Source of the DNA: an uncultured Persicobacter sp.
GTDB lineage: Bacteria; Bacteroidota; Bacteroidia; Cytophagales; Cyclobacteriaceae
Length of the DNA: 64,000 nt
Reading direction: 5' to 3'
Assembly: GCA_947498325.1 (NCBI GenBank)
Contig: CANMKE010000006.1
Location: 62,001-126,000 of the forward strand
Position numbers and translations under genes: made by a program. The notes under the pieces are model-generated. The model ran no database searches. It saw only the letters and a program-made list of their open reading frames with translations, and was not told the origin of the DNA. Positions 8,898 through 18,543 of the stretch are shown here, piece after piece; the stretch's first letter is position 1, and every line of letters starts with the position of its first letter.

Positions 8898-10457
8898 ATG
8901 TTTAAAATCATAGATAGCGATCAGGCCGTCAGCTATATCAAAGATGGCCATACCCTTGCCATTGGCGGTGCAGGTGCAGGCCATGCTGTGCCCGACAGGC
9001 TGCTCCAGTCATTAGGGGAAGTTTTTGAGCGGACAGGACACCCAAGAAACATCACCTCCATTCACCCTTGCGGAATTGGTGATAATGACCAACGAGGGCT
9101 AAATCATATTGCCCGAGAGGGACTAATCAAAAGGGATGTTGGTGGTTTTTGGGGCAATGCACCAAAGATGACCGCCCTGGCTAAAGCCGGAAAAATCGAA
9201 GGTTATAACCTCCCACAGGGGGTTTTGAGTCATTTAATGCGTGCCTCAGCTTCCAAAAAGCCGGGAATTATTACCCGCGTAGGATTAAAAACCTTTGTTG
9301 ATCCACGCCTCGAAGGAGGTAAAGTAAATGCCGAAGCCAAAGACGATTTGGTACGTTTGATGCCTATCGATGGGCAGGATTACCTGTTCTATCCTTCTTT
9401 TAAAATTGATGTGGCTTTCATTCGGGGAACTTCGATTGATTGTGAAGGAAATTTGACGATGGAGCAGGAGGTCGGCTTTTTTGCGATGATGTCCATTGCA
9501 CAGGCAGCCAAAACCAACGGCGGAATTGTGATTGCGCAGGTGAAGCAGGTGAAGGAAGGTCATTGCGACCCTGGGCATGTTAAAGTGCCGGGTAATTTCA
9601 TTGATTATGTGGTAGTGGAACCAGCGCAGGAGATGACTTTTATTTCGGGCTTTGAAGAAGCATTGGTGAAGCGAGATGTAGCCTACCAAAGTGATGACCT
9701 CGGACTGGAGGGCCTAAAAAAGGTGATCATGCGTCGGGCTTCGATGGAGTTGGAGCCAAATGCTTTTGTGAATTTGGGCTATGGGATGTCGGATGCGGTG
9801 CCGATTGTGGCGAATGAGGAAGGGATTTGTGATGAGCTGACTTTCATGATCGAGCAGGGCGCTTCGGCAGGTATTCCTACTACAGGCTTGAATTTTGGTG
9901 CCATGTACAACCCGTCATCGATCGTGGATGATGGCTATCAGTTTGATTTCTTTCAGGGGGGTGGATTGGATATTGCCTTTCTCGGCTTTGCACAGATCGA
10001 TAAAAATGGCAATGTCAATTCCTCCCGCTTCGGAAACGTACTGACGGGCTGTGGAGGATTTATTGATATTTCTCAGAATGCTAAAAAAGTAGTTTTCACC
10101 GGTTCTTTTGCAGTGAAAGGCACTCAGGAAATCACCGATCAGGGGGTAAATGTAACCTATGCTGGCAAAGCCAAGAAGTTTGTGCCGCAAGTTGAGCAGG
10201 TGACTTTTTCAGGGGAATTTGCAAGGGAAAATGGACAAGAAGTTTTTTATGTTACTGAAAGAGCAGTATTCAAACTCACGGATAAAGGGCTTCAATTGAT
10301 TGAAATCGCCCCTGGTGTGGATTTGGAAAAAGACATTTTGGCGATGATGGATTTCATGCCCGAGATTGCCGACGACCTGAAGGTTTGCCCTATCAGTATT
10401 TACAATGGAGAAAGCCTTGGGCTGAAAGAAAAGTTCAAACAGGTGGAATTGGTGTGA
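8898..10457 (+). CDS. Acyl-CoA:acetate / 3-oxoacid CoA-transferase (YdiF-like)
   Basis: This 519-residue cytosolic protein is a fused alpha-beta class I CoA-transferase that moves CoA between an acyl-CoA donor and a carboxylic acid. The alpha half starts DGHTLAIGGAGAGHAVPDRL. The beta half has NLGYGMSDAVP, then the catalytic-glutamate region FMIEQGASAGIP with Glu319 at the position of the active-site Glu of YdiF and propionate CoA-transferases. It follows the aldehyde dehydrogenase by 27 bases and precedes the crotonase-family gene. This supports a pathway in which the acid made by the dehydrogenase is loaded with CoA and then hydrated or dehydrated. The donor and acceptor acids are unknown. 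Family is secure; pathway is inferred. Confidence 0.9.
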   Translation: MFKIIDSDQAVSYIKDGHTLAIGGAGAGHAVPDRLLQSLGEVFERTGHPRNITSIHPCGIGDNDQRGLNHIAREGLIKRDVGGFWGNAPKMTALAKAGKIEGYNLPQGVLSHLMRASASKKPGIITRVGLKTFVDPRLEGGKVNAEAKDDLVRLMPIDGQDYLFYPSFKIDVAFIRGTSIDCEGNLTMEQEVGFFAMMSIAQAAKTNGGIVIAQVKQVKEGHCDPGHVKVPGNFIDYVVVEPAQEMTFISGFEEALVKRDVAYQSDDLGLEGLKKVIMRRASMELEPNAFVNLGYGMSDAVPIVANEEGICDELTFMIEQGASAGIPTTGLNFGAMYNPSSIVDDGYQFDFFQGGGLDIAFLGFAQIDKNGNVNSSRFGNVLTGCGGFIDISQNAKKVVFTGSFAVKGTQEITDQGVNVTYAGKAKKFVPQVEQVTFSGEFARENGQEVFYVTERAVFKLTDKGLQLIEIAPGVDLEKDILAMMDFMPEIADDLKVCPISIYNGESLGLKEKFKQVELV

Positions 10458-10463
10458 TGATTT

Positions 10464-10488
10464 GTAGCGGCAGGGGAAACCCTGCTGC
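10464..10488. repeat. Small intergenic palindrome
   Basis: This is an imperfect hairpin, GCGGCAGGG / CCCTGCTGC with loop GAAA, in the 48-base gap between the CoA-transferase and the crotonase gene. It is one of several short palindromes placed at gene junctions in this window. Confidence 0.5.
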
Positions 10489-10505
10489 AACCAAATGATA
10501 TATTT

Positions 10506-11204
10506 ATGATTTTAACAGAAAAAAATAACGGCATACTCAAGGTTACCCTCAACTTTCCGCAGAAAATGAACTGCATGGGATTTGAGATGTTAACCGGATT
10601 GCAGAAGGCGGTTCAACAGGCCAAAATAGACGAAGAAATTAAGTTGTTGCTCATTACTGGAGCAGGAGAAAAAGCCTTTTCTTCGGGCGCAAACATCAAG
10701 GAATTTCAGGCACTCACAGGCGAAAAGGTCAAGGAATGGATTCGCCTCGGTAATGAGGTGAACAATGAAATCGAAGCCCTCAGCATTCCGACCGTAGCTT
10801 TAATTAATGGCTATGCGATGGGTGGAGGCCTTGAATTGGCGCTGGCTTGTGATTTTCGCTTGGCAACACCTAATGCCCTTTTGGCTTCACCGGAAGTGAA
10901 AAATGGTTGGTTGCCTGGTTGGGGAGGAATGACTCGCCTACGTAATCTATTCGGTGAACCGCTGGCCAAACGCCTGGTGTTGGCGTCCGAATATGTGGAT
11001 GCTCAGGAGGCCTATCGCCTGGGTTTGGTAACTAAAATTGTGGAGGAACAAGAGCAAACAGCTACTTTTTTGAATGGCCTGCTTGAAATTAAAGGAGCAG
11101 CCTACGGCATTGCGAAATCCGCTTTGCAAAACCCACACCGCCGAACTGATGGGGTAGATGTAATTTTTGATGTGCTGGCAGTGCAGATTGCCAATGAATC
11201 TTGA
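10506..11204 (+). CDS. Enoyl-CoA hydratase/isomerase (crotonase) family protein
   Basis: This 232-residue cytosolic crotonase-fold enzyme is slightly shorter than the usual 255-270 residues. The oxyanion-hole segments are FSSGANIKEF (residues 58-67) and YAMGGGLELALACDF (103-117). Both acid/base glutamates of enoyl-CoA hydratases are in place with the classic 20-residue spacing: Glu110 in GGGLE and Glu130 in ASPEV, followed by PGWGG. It is therefore likely to act as a true hydratase or dehydratase on a CoA ester made by the preceding CoA-transferase. It is the last gene of the three-gene catabolic operon. The substrate is unknown; isomerase or hydrolase activity within the superfamily cannot be excluded. 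Confidence 0.88.
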   Translation: MILTEKNNGILKVTLNFPQKMNCMGFEMLTGLQKAVQQAKIDEEIKLLLITGAGEKAFSSGANIKEFQALTGEKVKEWIRLGNEVNNEIEALSIPTVALINGYAMGGGLELALACDFRLATPNALLASPEVKNGWLPGWGGMTRLRNLFGEPLAKRLVLASEYVDAQEAYRLGLVTKIVEEQEQTATFLNGLLEIKGAAYGIAKSALQNPHRRTDGVDVIFDVLAVQIANES

Positions 11205-11227
11205 TGATTTTGTGAATAGCTTTAAAT

Positions 11228-11250
11228 AGTCCAAGTGTCTTGCTTGGACT
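11228..11250. terminator. Possible hairpin end of CoA operon
   Basis: AGTCCAAG / CTTGGACT with a 7-base loop lies 24 bases after the crotonase stop. There is no clear T-run, so it may be a processing or stability hairpin and not a classic terminator. Confidence 0.4.
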
Positions 11251-11362
11251 CCTTGTTCACAAATAGGCAGAGCAAGACCACGATTAGTAGAAAATAAAAT
11301 CGGGGGTAACGCTTCAAATCAAGGTCTCAAAAACATCGACACAACATAACATGAAATAGACC

Positions 11363-12724
11363 ATGAAAATAAACCAAACATTAACCTTTGATCAATTGGC
11401 AGAGGGCATTGATCAGCTTTCTGAAATAATTAAAATAAAAGCCAAATCCCTAAATGCCAATTATGATCCGCAAAAAGGATCACCGGTATTTACGGTGGAG
11501 GGCAAATATACTACACGTGGCTGGACCGAATGGACGCAGGGATTCCAATATGGTATTTCCATTTTGGGCTTTGAACTGACAGGGGATGAGGAATTGTTGC
11601 GCATCGGGAAGGAAAAAACCCTCAACGAGATGGCGCATCACCTTTCACATTTTGGGGTGCACGATCATGGTTTCAACAATATTTCCACCTATGGAAACCT
11701 GCTTCGCCTGTCGAATCAGGGTAAATTTGAGGCCTCCGAATGGGAGAAAGAATTCTATCGACTGGCTTTGAAGATGTCCGCTTCGGTGCAGGCAAAACGC
11801 TGGACAAATATTCCTGAAGGCGGATACTTGTACTCGTTCAATGGACCACATTCTTTATTCATTGATACGATCCGTACGGCAAGAATCCTGTTGTTGGGTC
11901 ATCAATTGGGCCACCGTATGCTGGAAGAAAATGATCAGCAGGTGGATTTGCTCAACCGTGCCGTACAACATGCGATGGTGTCTGCAAAATACCTTGTTTA
12001 TTATGGCGAGGGAAGGGATTCTTACGACGAGCGTGGCCGTGTTTCTCACGAAGGGATTTTTAATACCAATGATGGTAATTACCGTTGCCCGAATGCCCAG
12101 CAGGGATTTTCAGGCTTTACTACCTGGACTCGCGGTCTGGCCTGGGCGATGGTTGGTTTTTCGGAATTTATTGAGTTTATCGACGCCCATAAAAGTGCGG
12201 TGAAAGATTACGCAAATGTGCGGGAAACACTTATGAAAGCCGCTCAGGCAACTTGCGATTTTTATATCGACAACTCGGCAGCAGACGGGATCACTTATTG
12301 GGATACGGGCGCACCAAAATTACACCTTTTAGGCGATTGGCGAAACCGTGATGCGGAGCCATATAATGATTTCGAACCGGTCGATAGTTCCGCTTCGGCG
12401 ATCGGTGCTCAGGGAATGTTGCGCTTAGGAAGATTGCTGCTCGCTGACGATCCGCAGTTGAGTAAGAAATATACGCAAGCTGGTCTGACCACCCTTCAAG
12501 CGCTTTTGACAGATGAATATACAGCACAGGATGTCAATCATCAGGGGCTGCTATTGCATACGATTTATCATGAGCCAAACGGCTGGGACCATAAACCACA
12601 GGAAGGCAAAGCCGCCGCAGGGGAATCCTCGATGTGGGGCGATTATCACCTGGTAGAGTTGGCCGTGTTGGCTAAGAGCATTGCCAATAATGGCTATTAT
12701 CGATATTTTGATGATATTAAATAG
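11363..12724 (+). CDS. GH88 unsaturated glucuronyl hydrolase
   Basis: This 453-residue enzyme of glycoside hydrolase family 88 uses hydration of the 4,5-double bond to remove unsaturated uronic acid from oligosaccharides made by polysaccharide lyases. The alpha/alpha-barrel signatures are present. Asp101 in GVHDHGFNN and Asp168 in FIDTIRTARIL correspond to the two catalytic-site aspartates of the family, and FTTWTRGLAWAMVGF matches its conserved substrate-binding motif. No signal peptide is seen, so it may act in the cytoplasm. The start ATG at 11363 is preferred because the nearby ATGAAATAG is immediately closed. It stands alone between the CoA operon and the propeller/GH92 pair. Its presence implies that a lyase acts upstream, possibly the beta-helix protein at 2860, and that the polymer contains uronic acid. 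Confidence 0.92.
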   Translation: MKINQTLTFDQLAEGIDQLSEIIKIKAKSLNANYDPQKGSPVFTVEGKYTTRGWTEWTQGFQYGISILGFELTGDEELLRIGKEKTLNEMAHHLSHFGVHDHGFNNISTYGNLLRLSNQGKFEASEWEKEFYRLALKMSASVQAKRWTNIPEGGYLYSFNGPHSLFIDTIRTARILLLGHQLGHRMLEENDQQVDLLNRAVQHAMVSAKYLVYYGEGRDSYDERGRVSHEGIFNTNDGNYRCPNAQQGFSGFTTWTRGLAWAMVGFSEFIEFIDAHKSAVKDYANVRETLMKAAQATCDFYIDNSAADGITYWDTGAPKLHLLGDWRNRDAEPYNDFEPVDSSASAIGAQGMLRLGRLLLADDPQLSKKYTQAGLTTLQALLTDEYTAQDVNHQGLLLHTIYHEPNGWDHKPQEGKAAAGESSMWGDYHLVELAVLAKSIANNGYYRYFDDIK

Positions 12725-12798
12725 GTTGTTGATTAAAACAACTGTTTAGGGGCTGTTGCATGACTATATCTGAATTTATCCCACAATTTTTTTGGTCA

Positions 12799-12879
12799 CT
12801 GTATGGGCGACCTATGTGTCTGCCCGAATCTTCATAAATTATGGGTGGTCTGGATACACACGTAGGTGCATCCGTACAG
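12799..12879. repeat. MITE-like inverted-repeat element, copy 1
   Basis: An 81-base element starts CTGTATGGG and ends CCGTACAG, with imperfect inverted arms of about 27 bases (left CGACCTATGTGTCTGCCC, right containing CACACGTAGGTGCATCC). Copy 2 is at 47318-47402, and related arms lie at 44292 and 44481. It lies in the 381-base gap 12725-13105, which otherwise holds only AT-rich leader. Confidence 0.65.
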
Positions 12880-13105
12880 TTAAAAAAATAATCCTTTGCT
12901 TTAATTTCCAAGTATGGTCTTATGCAATAGTCCCTTACCCAAAACGGTATTTTTTTGTATCGATAATTGAAAAATAATTTATCATGCTGATCCTTCTAAT
13001 CAAGGAAATCATGGTCAAAAATCGACAATACTCCCTTGATAAAACCTTAGGTCTGCCATGCAGGGCAACCCCTACAATGAAAAATTTTTTACCCTTCCCA
13101 ACACC

Positions 13106-15871
13106 ATGAAACACCTACTACCATTTTTTATCCTAATCTTTTGCGTCGCCTGCCACTCCAATCAAACCAAAGTGGAGGTCGATGGTGAACTATTGGGTTA
13201 TTTTACGGCTGGAGAAACGGTATCCCTTCAAGCGAAAATTCCCTCGGGAAACCATTTCCAATCCTGGAAAGGAGCTGAGGGATTCCTTTCTGACCCTTAT
13301 GCTGAAACGACCACTTTACAGGTTCCTGATCGAAAATCGGTACGCCTTCACACCACTTTTTCCTCCCAACAACTCAGTGGGATTTCGGATATCGATCAGA
13401 TTTTTGATGAAATTCAGACCCAACCTACCAATATAACCAATGTAAAGGCTCACCGTGCGGCGCTATACCGCTGGTGGCGATTGTTGTGGCGAAAAGGCTA
13501 TGACCTCACGGCTGTTCAGCTACTTGCTGATGCGCTTCTACACACCAACAATGAAAACCCCAAAGCTCCGGCAATGGTCGATAGTGCCTTTGGCAGATTA
13601 TCCGCTTTGCAGTCAGAAGGGAAAAAGATTCAGGAGGTAAAAGCCAATAGACAACCTTTCAATGGGCAATTTACAAATTGGGGTTACTATAATGGAACGG
13701 AAGGGCATCATACAGGATTTAGCCCTGATCAGGGGGCTACTGAAGGTAAGTTACAATGGCGCTTTCCGAAGGGGTATTATTCCAATGCTGCGCCTGTATT
13801 GGAGAATGGGAAATTGTATTTATCCACGCCGGCGATTGACGTAATGGCAATGTGTTTGGATGAAAATACTGGAGAGACAGTATGGAAAGCGAGACAGTAT
13901 GGCGAGAATTTTTATGAAGTTCATGGGGCACGTTGGGCTCCTGTTTTGGGGGATAAGCAGGTTACTATTCGTACTGATTATAGTCCTGCTTCAATCAAAA
14001 TTTTGGATAAAACAACGGGTCAGCCATTTGTTGGCGATACAACCAAGGTCGTGCCTTTTGCTTATGTCCGAAAGGGCAATCAACTGGTGTTTGCAAACCA
14101 GCTGACGGGAGAGGACTTAAAGGTGATTAAAAACAATGCATATTATGGTACATCGCCATTATTGAGTGGCGAGTGTGTTCTAATTGGAGACCGTTCCGGC
14201 CATTTATTTTGTTATGATTTGAAAGGAGCATTGAAGTGGAAGCAACAACTTGATCAGGGGATTGTCGGGGAGATTAGTGTAGATCAAGGGGACGCCTATA
14301 TTCCTGGTACCACCGATAAATTATATAAAATCAATCTTTCAACTGGAGAGATTGTATGGACATTTACATCCATTTCGCAACTTGAGCATGCGGCCCAATT
14401 TTTTAGCCAACCACTTTTGTTGGGGGACAAATTAGTGGTCGGTACGGCCGCTGCTCAAGTCTTTTTACTCGATCGAAAAACGGGGGAACGATTGCATGAA
14501 ACTAAGGTTGATGATTGGGTGCGTGCAAAGCCCCAAGTATTTGAAGAAGATGTTTTTGTGGCGGATTACGCAGGGAAGATGTATCGTTTTGACCTGACTA
14601 ACTCAGGATTGAATTTGAAATGGAAAAAGCAAGTCAGTACACATCCAATTACAGCGGATTTGGTGGCTGGCAAAAAGTATATTTATACCGCCAATCAGCA
14701 ATGGGTATTGCAGGCGATTTCTCCCGAAACAGGTAATACCGTTTGGAAAAAAGGCATTGTCGAAGGGCAATGGGAAGATGGCGAATTCCATATGGCCGAC
14801 TGGGCAGGTGGCTTGTTGGGCTCGCCCGTTGTTGCCGATGGTATCGCCTATATCGGTGGGCCGGATGGTTTTGTCAATGCCGTTAATGTGCAGACAGGAA
14901 AGGAAATCTGGAAATTTGAAGTCGGCAGCACCATTTCAATTGCGCCGATGGTAGCGGATGGAAAAGTGTTCTTCGGCTATCTCGGAGCCAACACCGAACA
15001 CTATGGTTACAATCATCCAGGGGAGGTTTTTGCCCTCAATGCCAAAACGGGTGATGTGGTCTGGAGAAATAAAGAATATGCAAGGGTTTGGGTAGCACCT
15101 GCCTACAAAAATGGAAAGCTGTTCTTCGGTAATACCGATGGAGACTTCTTCGGGGTAGATGCCAATACTGGTCAAAAGCTATGGTCTTTTTACACCGGAA
15201 AGGGGACAATTAAAGAAACATTACCCAAAGATACCCCATTCACCCACGGTTATCCTGCAGGGGTATATTCTGTGCCTGTCGTGGATGAAAACATGGTTTA
15301 CACAGGCTCCTGGGCAGGATTTTATTATGCTTTTGATCAGCAGACAGGAAAGGTGAAATGGCGAACAAAAACAGGGTTCAATGACTGGGGAGGTTTGCCG
15401 GACTCTGCGGCGCCAACACTCTGGAAAGGTAAATTATATGTTCAGAAATTCGGTTCACGAATCGCTGCCATCGATATCGAAACAGGAAAGATCAGCTGGG
15501 AGTGGAACGCCCCCCGCGGCTATCTTCAGAATGCCACTGTGGCGGCTCATGATGGAATCCTTTATGGTTCGATCGTTCGTGGTGTTACCAAATTGCCCAT
15601 GCGTTCGGCAATGTTTGCTTTTGACGATCAAACCCACGAGCAACTATGGACGGCCGATGGCATGGGAGGATTGACGGCACCTGTCATTGCTGGAAATCAG
15701 TTGATTGCGGGTTCTTCAGCGGATGTTTTCTTGACGAGCAGAAACAGAAAAACAGGTGAACTCCTCTGGCGATACAACATGGGTGGTGAAATGCTCGAAA
15801 ATGTCCCGGCAGTCTATGGAAATATGGTTTTTGCCCTGAGTAAAAACGGTTATTTGCATGCCGTCAAATAG
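13106..15871 (+). CDS. PQQ-like beta-propeller lipoprotein (divergent member)
   Basis: This protein has 921 residues from the ATG at 13106. That start is chosen because it gives a lipoprotein signal (MKHLLPFFILIFCVACHS, Cys near residue 16), whereas the upstream ATG at 13058 would bury it. After a short beta domain resembling InlB-type B repeats (about residues 22-85) and a helical segment, most of the chain is a series of PQQ_2/BamB-like blades. These have recurring TGE-xxW, GKLYxxxxD and AxDxxTGK motifs, and the last blade ends GNMVFALSKNGYLHAVK. It is related in architecture to the five paralogues at 32-52 kb but lacks their GHVDYR and DQIAGGAYY motifs. It precedes a GH92 gene by 117 bases, just as another paralogue is paired with a GH92. 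No enzymatic function is known; a glycan-binding or glycan-active role is inferred from context only. Confidence 0.85.
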   Translation: MKHLLPFFILIFCVACHSNQTKVEVDGELLGYFTAGETVSLQAKIPSGNHFQSWKGAEGFLSDPYAETTTLQVPDRKSVRLHTTFSSQQLSGISDIDQIFDEIQTQPTNITNVKAHRAALYRWWRLLWRKGYDLTAVQLLADALLHTNNENPKAPAMVDSAFGRLSALQSEGKKIQEVKANRQPFNGQFTNWGYYNGTEGHHTGFSPDQGATEGKLQWRFPKGYYSNAAPVLENGKLYLSTPAIDVMAMCLDENTGETVWKARQYGENFYEVHGARWAPVLGDKQVTIRTDYSPASIKILDKTTGQPFVGDTTKVVPFAYVRKGNQLVFANQLTGEDLKVIKNNAYYGTSPLLSGECVLIGDRSGHLFCYDLKGALKWKQQLDQGIVGEISVDQGDAYIPGTTDKLYKINLSTGEIVWTFTSISQLEHAAQFFSQPLLLGDKLVVGTAAAQVFLLDRKTGERLHETKVDDWVRAKPQVFEEDVFVADYAGKMYRFDLTNSGLNLKWKKQVSTHPITADLVAGKKYIYTANQQWVLQAISPETGNTVWKKGIVEGQWEDGEFHMADWAGGLLGSPVVADGIAYIGGPDGFVNAVNVQTGKEIWKFEVGSTISIAPMVADGKVFFGYLGANTEHYGYNHPGEVFALNAKTGDVVWRNKEYARVWVAPAYKNGKLFFGNTDGDFFGVDANTGQKLWSFYTGKGTIKETLPKDTPFTHGYPAGVYSVPVVDENMVYTGSWAGFYYAFDQQTGKVKWRTKTGFNDWGGLPDSAAPTLWKGKLYVQKFGSRIAAIDIETGKISWEWNAPRGYLQNATVAAHDGILYGSIVRGVTKLPMRSAMFAFDDQTHEQLWTADGMGGLTAPVIAGNQLIAGSSADVFLTSRNRKTGELLWRYNMGGEMLENVPAVYGNMVFALSKNGYLHAVK

Positions 15872-15885
15872 CAACTGATCAATAC

Positions 15886-15912
15886 CTATCGCGAGATTCC
15901 CTCTTGTGATAG
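15886..15912. repeat. CTATCGCGAGA palindrome, copy 1
   Basis: The arms CTATCGCGAGA and TCTTGTGATAG flank a short loop. The family has seven copies in this window, all intergenic or at gene ends. Confidence 0.75.
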
Positions 15913-15920
15913 ACTTTTCT

Positions 15921-15969
15921 GGTCGTGGCCTCCCGCTACGACCCATAATTACTGCAAGCGTCCGCTTGC
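15921..15969. repeat. Tandem hairpins GGTCGT.. and GCAAGCG..
   Basis: Two hairpins occur in series: GGTCGTGG/CTACGACC (15921-15943) and GCAAGCG/CGCTTGC (15954-15969). The same pair in the same order occurs at 41376-41424. In both places it lies 20 bases upstream of a secreted-protein start codon, so it may be part of the mRNA leader. Confidence 0.65.
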
Positions 15970-15988
15970 TAATCAAAAGATTGAAACC

Positions 15989-18310
15989 ATGAAAAAAACA
16001 GCCATCTATATCATTTGTCTTCTTTTGTCCTTACCATCATTGGGGCAAAGCATCATTGAACAAACCAACCTGTTTATCGGAACGGGTGGGCACGGACACA
16101 CTTTCCCACATGCGATGGTGCCTTTTGGCGCGGTGGCTGCGGGTCCCGACTGGGCACAGCGTGGCTGGGATGCGGCAGGAGGTTACCATTATGATTCAAA
16201 ATCTATCCTCGGTTTTTCACAGATTCACCTATCGGGCACAGGACTGACCGAGGCAGGGGATTTTCTGATTCAGCCAACGGTCGGTAAAATTCAAATCAAT
16301 GCCGGAAAGCCCGATGTTATTGATGATGGCTACCGCAGTCGTTTTTCTCATGAAGACGAACAGGCACATCCTGGTTACTATCAAGTTCGCTTGCAGGATT
16401 ATGATGTGAACGTGGAAGTAACCGCTACTGAACGTACGGGTTTTTATAAGATGACCTTCCCGAAATCGGATTCTGCTCATGTCTTGATTGATTTGATGCA
16501 TCATATCAATGGAAATGCGGGTTCAGTGAAACATGCCTCCCTTTCAGTTAAGGATCAACAAACGGTAACGGGTTATCGCCTGACCAACGGCATTTGGGCG
16601 AACCATCGTCAGTTGTATTTTGCCATGCGCTTTTCCAAGCCATTTGAGTCGAAACTCATCTATGATGCGAACAAATATGGCTTTACCAAAAAGCATTTTT
16701 TCAAAGACCTCAACCATCGGGTGAGTGATAAACTCAAGGCGGTTTTCAATTTCAAAACCGAAGATCAAGAAGCAGTTTATGTGAAAATTGCAGTTTCCTC
16801 TGTGTCGGCAGGTAATGCGTTGGAGAACCTTGAAAAAGAGATCCCTGATTGGGATTTCGATCGAGTAAAAAAGCAGGCGGAGCAAAAGTGGGAAAAGGAG
16901 TTATCTAAAATAACAGTCAGTGGAGATCAAGATCGAGTAGCGAAATTCTATACGGCGCTGTACCATAATTTTATCCATCCTACCTTGAATCAGGATGTGA
17001 ACGGGCAATATCGTGGAATGGATCACGAGGTGCATCAGGGGCATGATTTCGAGCATTATACCATGTTCAGTCTTTGGGATACTTTCCGAGCAACGCACCC
17101 GCTTTTGACCTTGACGCAGCCCGAACGCACGGACGACATCATGAAAACCATGACGGCTTTTCAGCAGGAAAATCCCGAAAAGATGTTGCCGATGTGGTCG
17201 ATGTATCAGAATGAAAATACTTGTATGATTGGTCTGCATGCCATTCCTGTTTTGGCAGATGCCTTTTATAAAGGACTTTACACGGGTAAGAACGATCGAT
17301 TGTTGGAAAGCATGGTGGCTTCGGCGGAAAATCCTGGCGTGGACAGCACGGCGGGTCGTGCGATTTATCCGGCTTATTACGGACAAAAATACTATATCGA
17401 AAAAGGCTACCATCCGAATGATGTGGTCAGAACGGGTGTAAGTGTAACCCTTGAGCATGCTTACGACGATTGGGCACTGGCGCTGGCCGCCAAGAAAATG
17501 GGGCAGGATGATGTGGCAGAAAAGTACCGTCAGCGGGCACAGAACTATCGCAATGTTTGGGACAAGGAACGACAGTTTTTCAGGGCTAAACTGAATGACG
17601 GAAAATTCCGCGAGCCATTTGATCCACGTGCCTACCACCGTGAGGATTTTCATGACCGTGATTATACCGAAGGAAATGCCTGGCAATATCTGTTTTTTGT
17701 GCCTCACGATGTTTATGGCTTGGCTGAACTGATGGGCGGTGAAAAACAGCTGGAAAGTCGATTGGATGAACTCTTTACTTTGCCGTATCAGGGAGAGAGT
17801 TCAGTGGGAGATGTCTCTGGTTTAATCGGTGATTATGCCCACGGAAACGAACCATGTCACCATGTCGCTTATTTGTATGGACATGTGCGTAAACCCTCCA
17901 AAACCCAAGCGTTGATTCATCGCATTGATCGTGAATTTTACAAAAATGCGCCCGATGGCTATATCGGCAATGAAGATGCAGGGCAGATGTCAGCCTGGTA
18001 TGTTTTCAGCGCGATGGGCTTCTATCCGGTGAATCCTGCCGGAGGAGTTTATGTGTTTGGGTCACCGTTGATGGAATCTGCCTCGATCAAAGTTGGGGAT
18101 GGCAAAACCTTCAATATTTCGGTGGAGAATTATTCCCCCGAAAATATTTATATCAAATCCATCAAGCTCAACGGCAAGAAATATCAAAATGTATTCATCC
18201 GCCATGAAGACATTATCAAGGGGGGCAAGTTGGAATATGTGATGACCAACAGACCCACACGCTGGGGCGAGAAGTCTGAGCGCGTTCCTTTTGCCGATGG
18301 TGGGCTGTAA
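15989..18310 (+). CDS. GH92 exo-alpha-mannosidase (first copy)
   Basis: This 773-residue calcium-dependent alpha-mannosidase of family 92 has a Sec signal peptide (residues 1-20, ending SLGQS). The opening LFIGTGGHGHTFPHAMVPFG, then GWDAAGGYHY and GFSQIHLSGTG, is characteristic of the family. The putative general acid Glu561 is in YTEGNAWQY. The base/calcium region includes HGNEPCHH and GNEDAGQMSAW around residue 663. Length is normal for GH92. It would release mannose from alpha-mannosides such as N-glycans or mannan side chains; linkage specificity cannot be read off. It follows the divergent propeller lipoprotein, with hairpin repeats in the 117-base gap. A second GH92 at 34854 is clearly related but not a recent copy. 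Confidence 0.94.
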   Translation: MKKTAIYIICLLLSLPSLGQSIIEQTNLFIGTGGHGHTFPHAMVPFGAVAAGPDWAQRGWDAAGGYHYDSKSILGFSQIHLSGTGLTEAGDFLIQPTVGKIQINAGKPDVIDDGYRSRFSHEDEQAHPGYYQVRLQDYDVNVEVTATERTGFYKMTFPKSDSAHVLIDLMHHINGNAGSVKHASLSVKDQQTVTGYRLTNGIWANHRQLYFAMRFSKPFESKLIYDANKYGFTKKHFFKDLNHRVSDKLKAVFNFKTEDQEAVYVKIAVSSVSAGNALENLEKEIPDWDFDRVKKQAEQKWEKELSKITVSGDQDRVAKFYTALYHNFIHPTLNQDVNGQYRGMDHEVHQGHDFEHYTMFSLWDTFRATHPLLTLTQPERTDDIMKTMTAFQQENPEKMLPMWSMYQNENTCMIGLHAIPVLADAFYKGLYTGKNDRLLESMVASAENPGVDSTAGRAIYPAYYGQKYYIEKGYHPNDVVRTGVSVTLEHAYDDWALALAAKKMGQDDVAEKYRQRAQNYRNVWDKERQFFRAKLNDGKFREPFDPRAYHREDFHDRDYTEGNAWQYLFFVPHDVYGLAELMGGEKQLESRLDELFTLPYQGESSVGDVSGLIGDYAHGNEPCHHVAYLYGHVRKPSKTQALIHRIDREFYKNAPDGYIGNEDAGQMSAWYVFSAMGFYPVNPAGGVYVFGSPLMESASIKVGDGKTFNISVENYSPENIYIKSIKLNGKKYQNVFIRHEDIIKGGKLEYVMTNRPTRWGEKSERVPFADGGL

Positions 18311-18394
18311 ATAATTGCGGCTAATTATAGATTAACATTTCTGATGGGAAAACCCTCAGAACATTACATTGTAACAATAACCAATTATATAGAA

Positions 18395-18432
18395 AGCCCA
18401 ACTTCTTTTGTTAGAGGTTGGGCTCCATTTTT
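18395..18432 (+). terminator. Terminator after GH92
   Basis: A 12-bp stem with one wobble (18395-18406 / 18413-18424) is followed by CCATTTTTT. It separates the GH92 unit from the operator-controlled gene downstream. The 392-base gap 18311-18702 holds this terminator and the operator at 18532. Confidence 0.8.
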
Positions 18433-18531
18433 TCTGCAATTAACGGTTTTTGATACATGGCTGGTATATTAGCCTCCCTCAATAGGTTTTTTATTGCCTC
18501 TTCCTGTGTTTTCTACTACATAAGACGTATT

Positions 18532-18543
18532 TAACACGTGTAA
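18532..18543. promoter_or_regulatory. Putative LacI-type operator before T9SS cytochrome gene
   Basis: TAACACGTGTAA is identical to the site before the sulfatase and differs at one base from the perfect palindrome. It lies 160 bases upstream of the large T9SS protein gene, just downstream of the GH92 terminator. Confidence 0.7.

Noticed and set aside
13058-13105. Upstream start for the divergent propeller lipoprotein
   Set aside because: It would add 16 residues before a clear lipoprotein signal; the ATG at 13106 is more likely.
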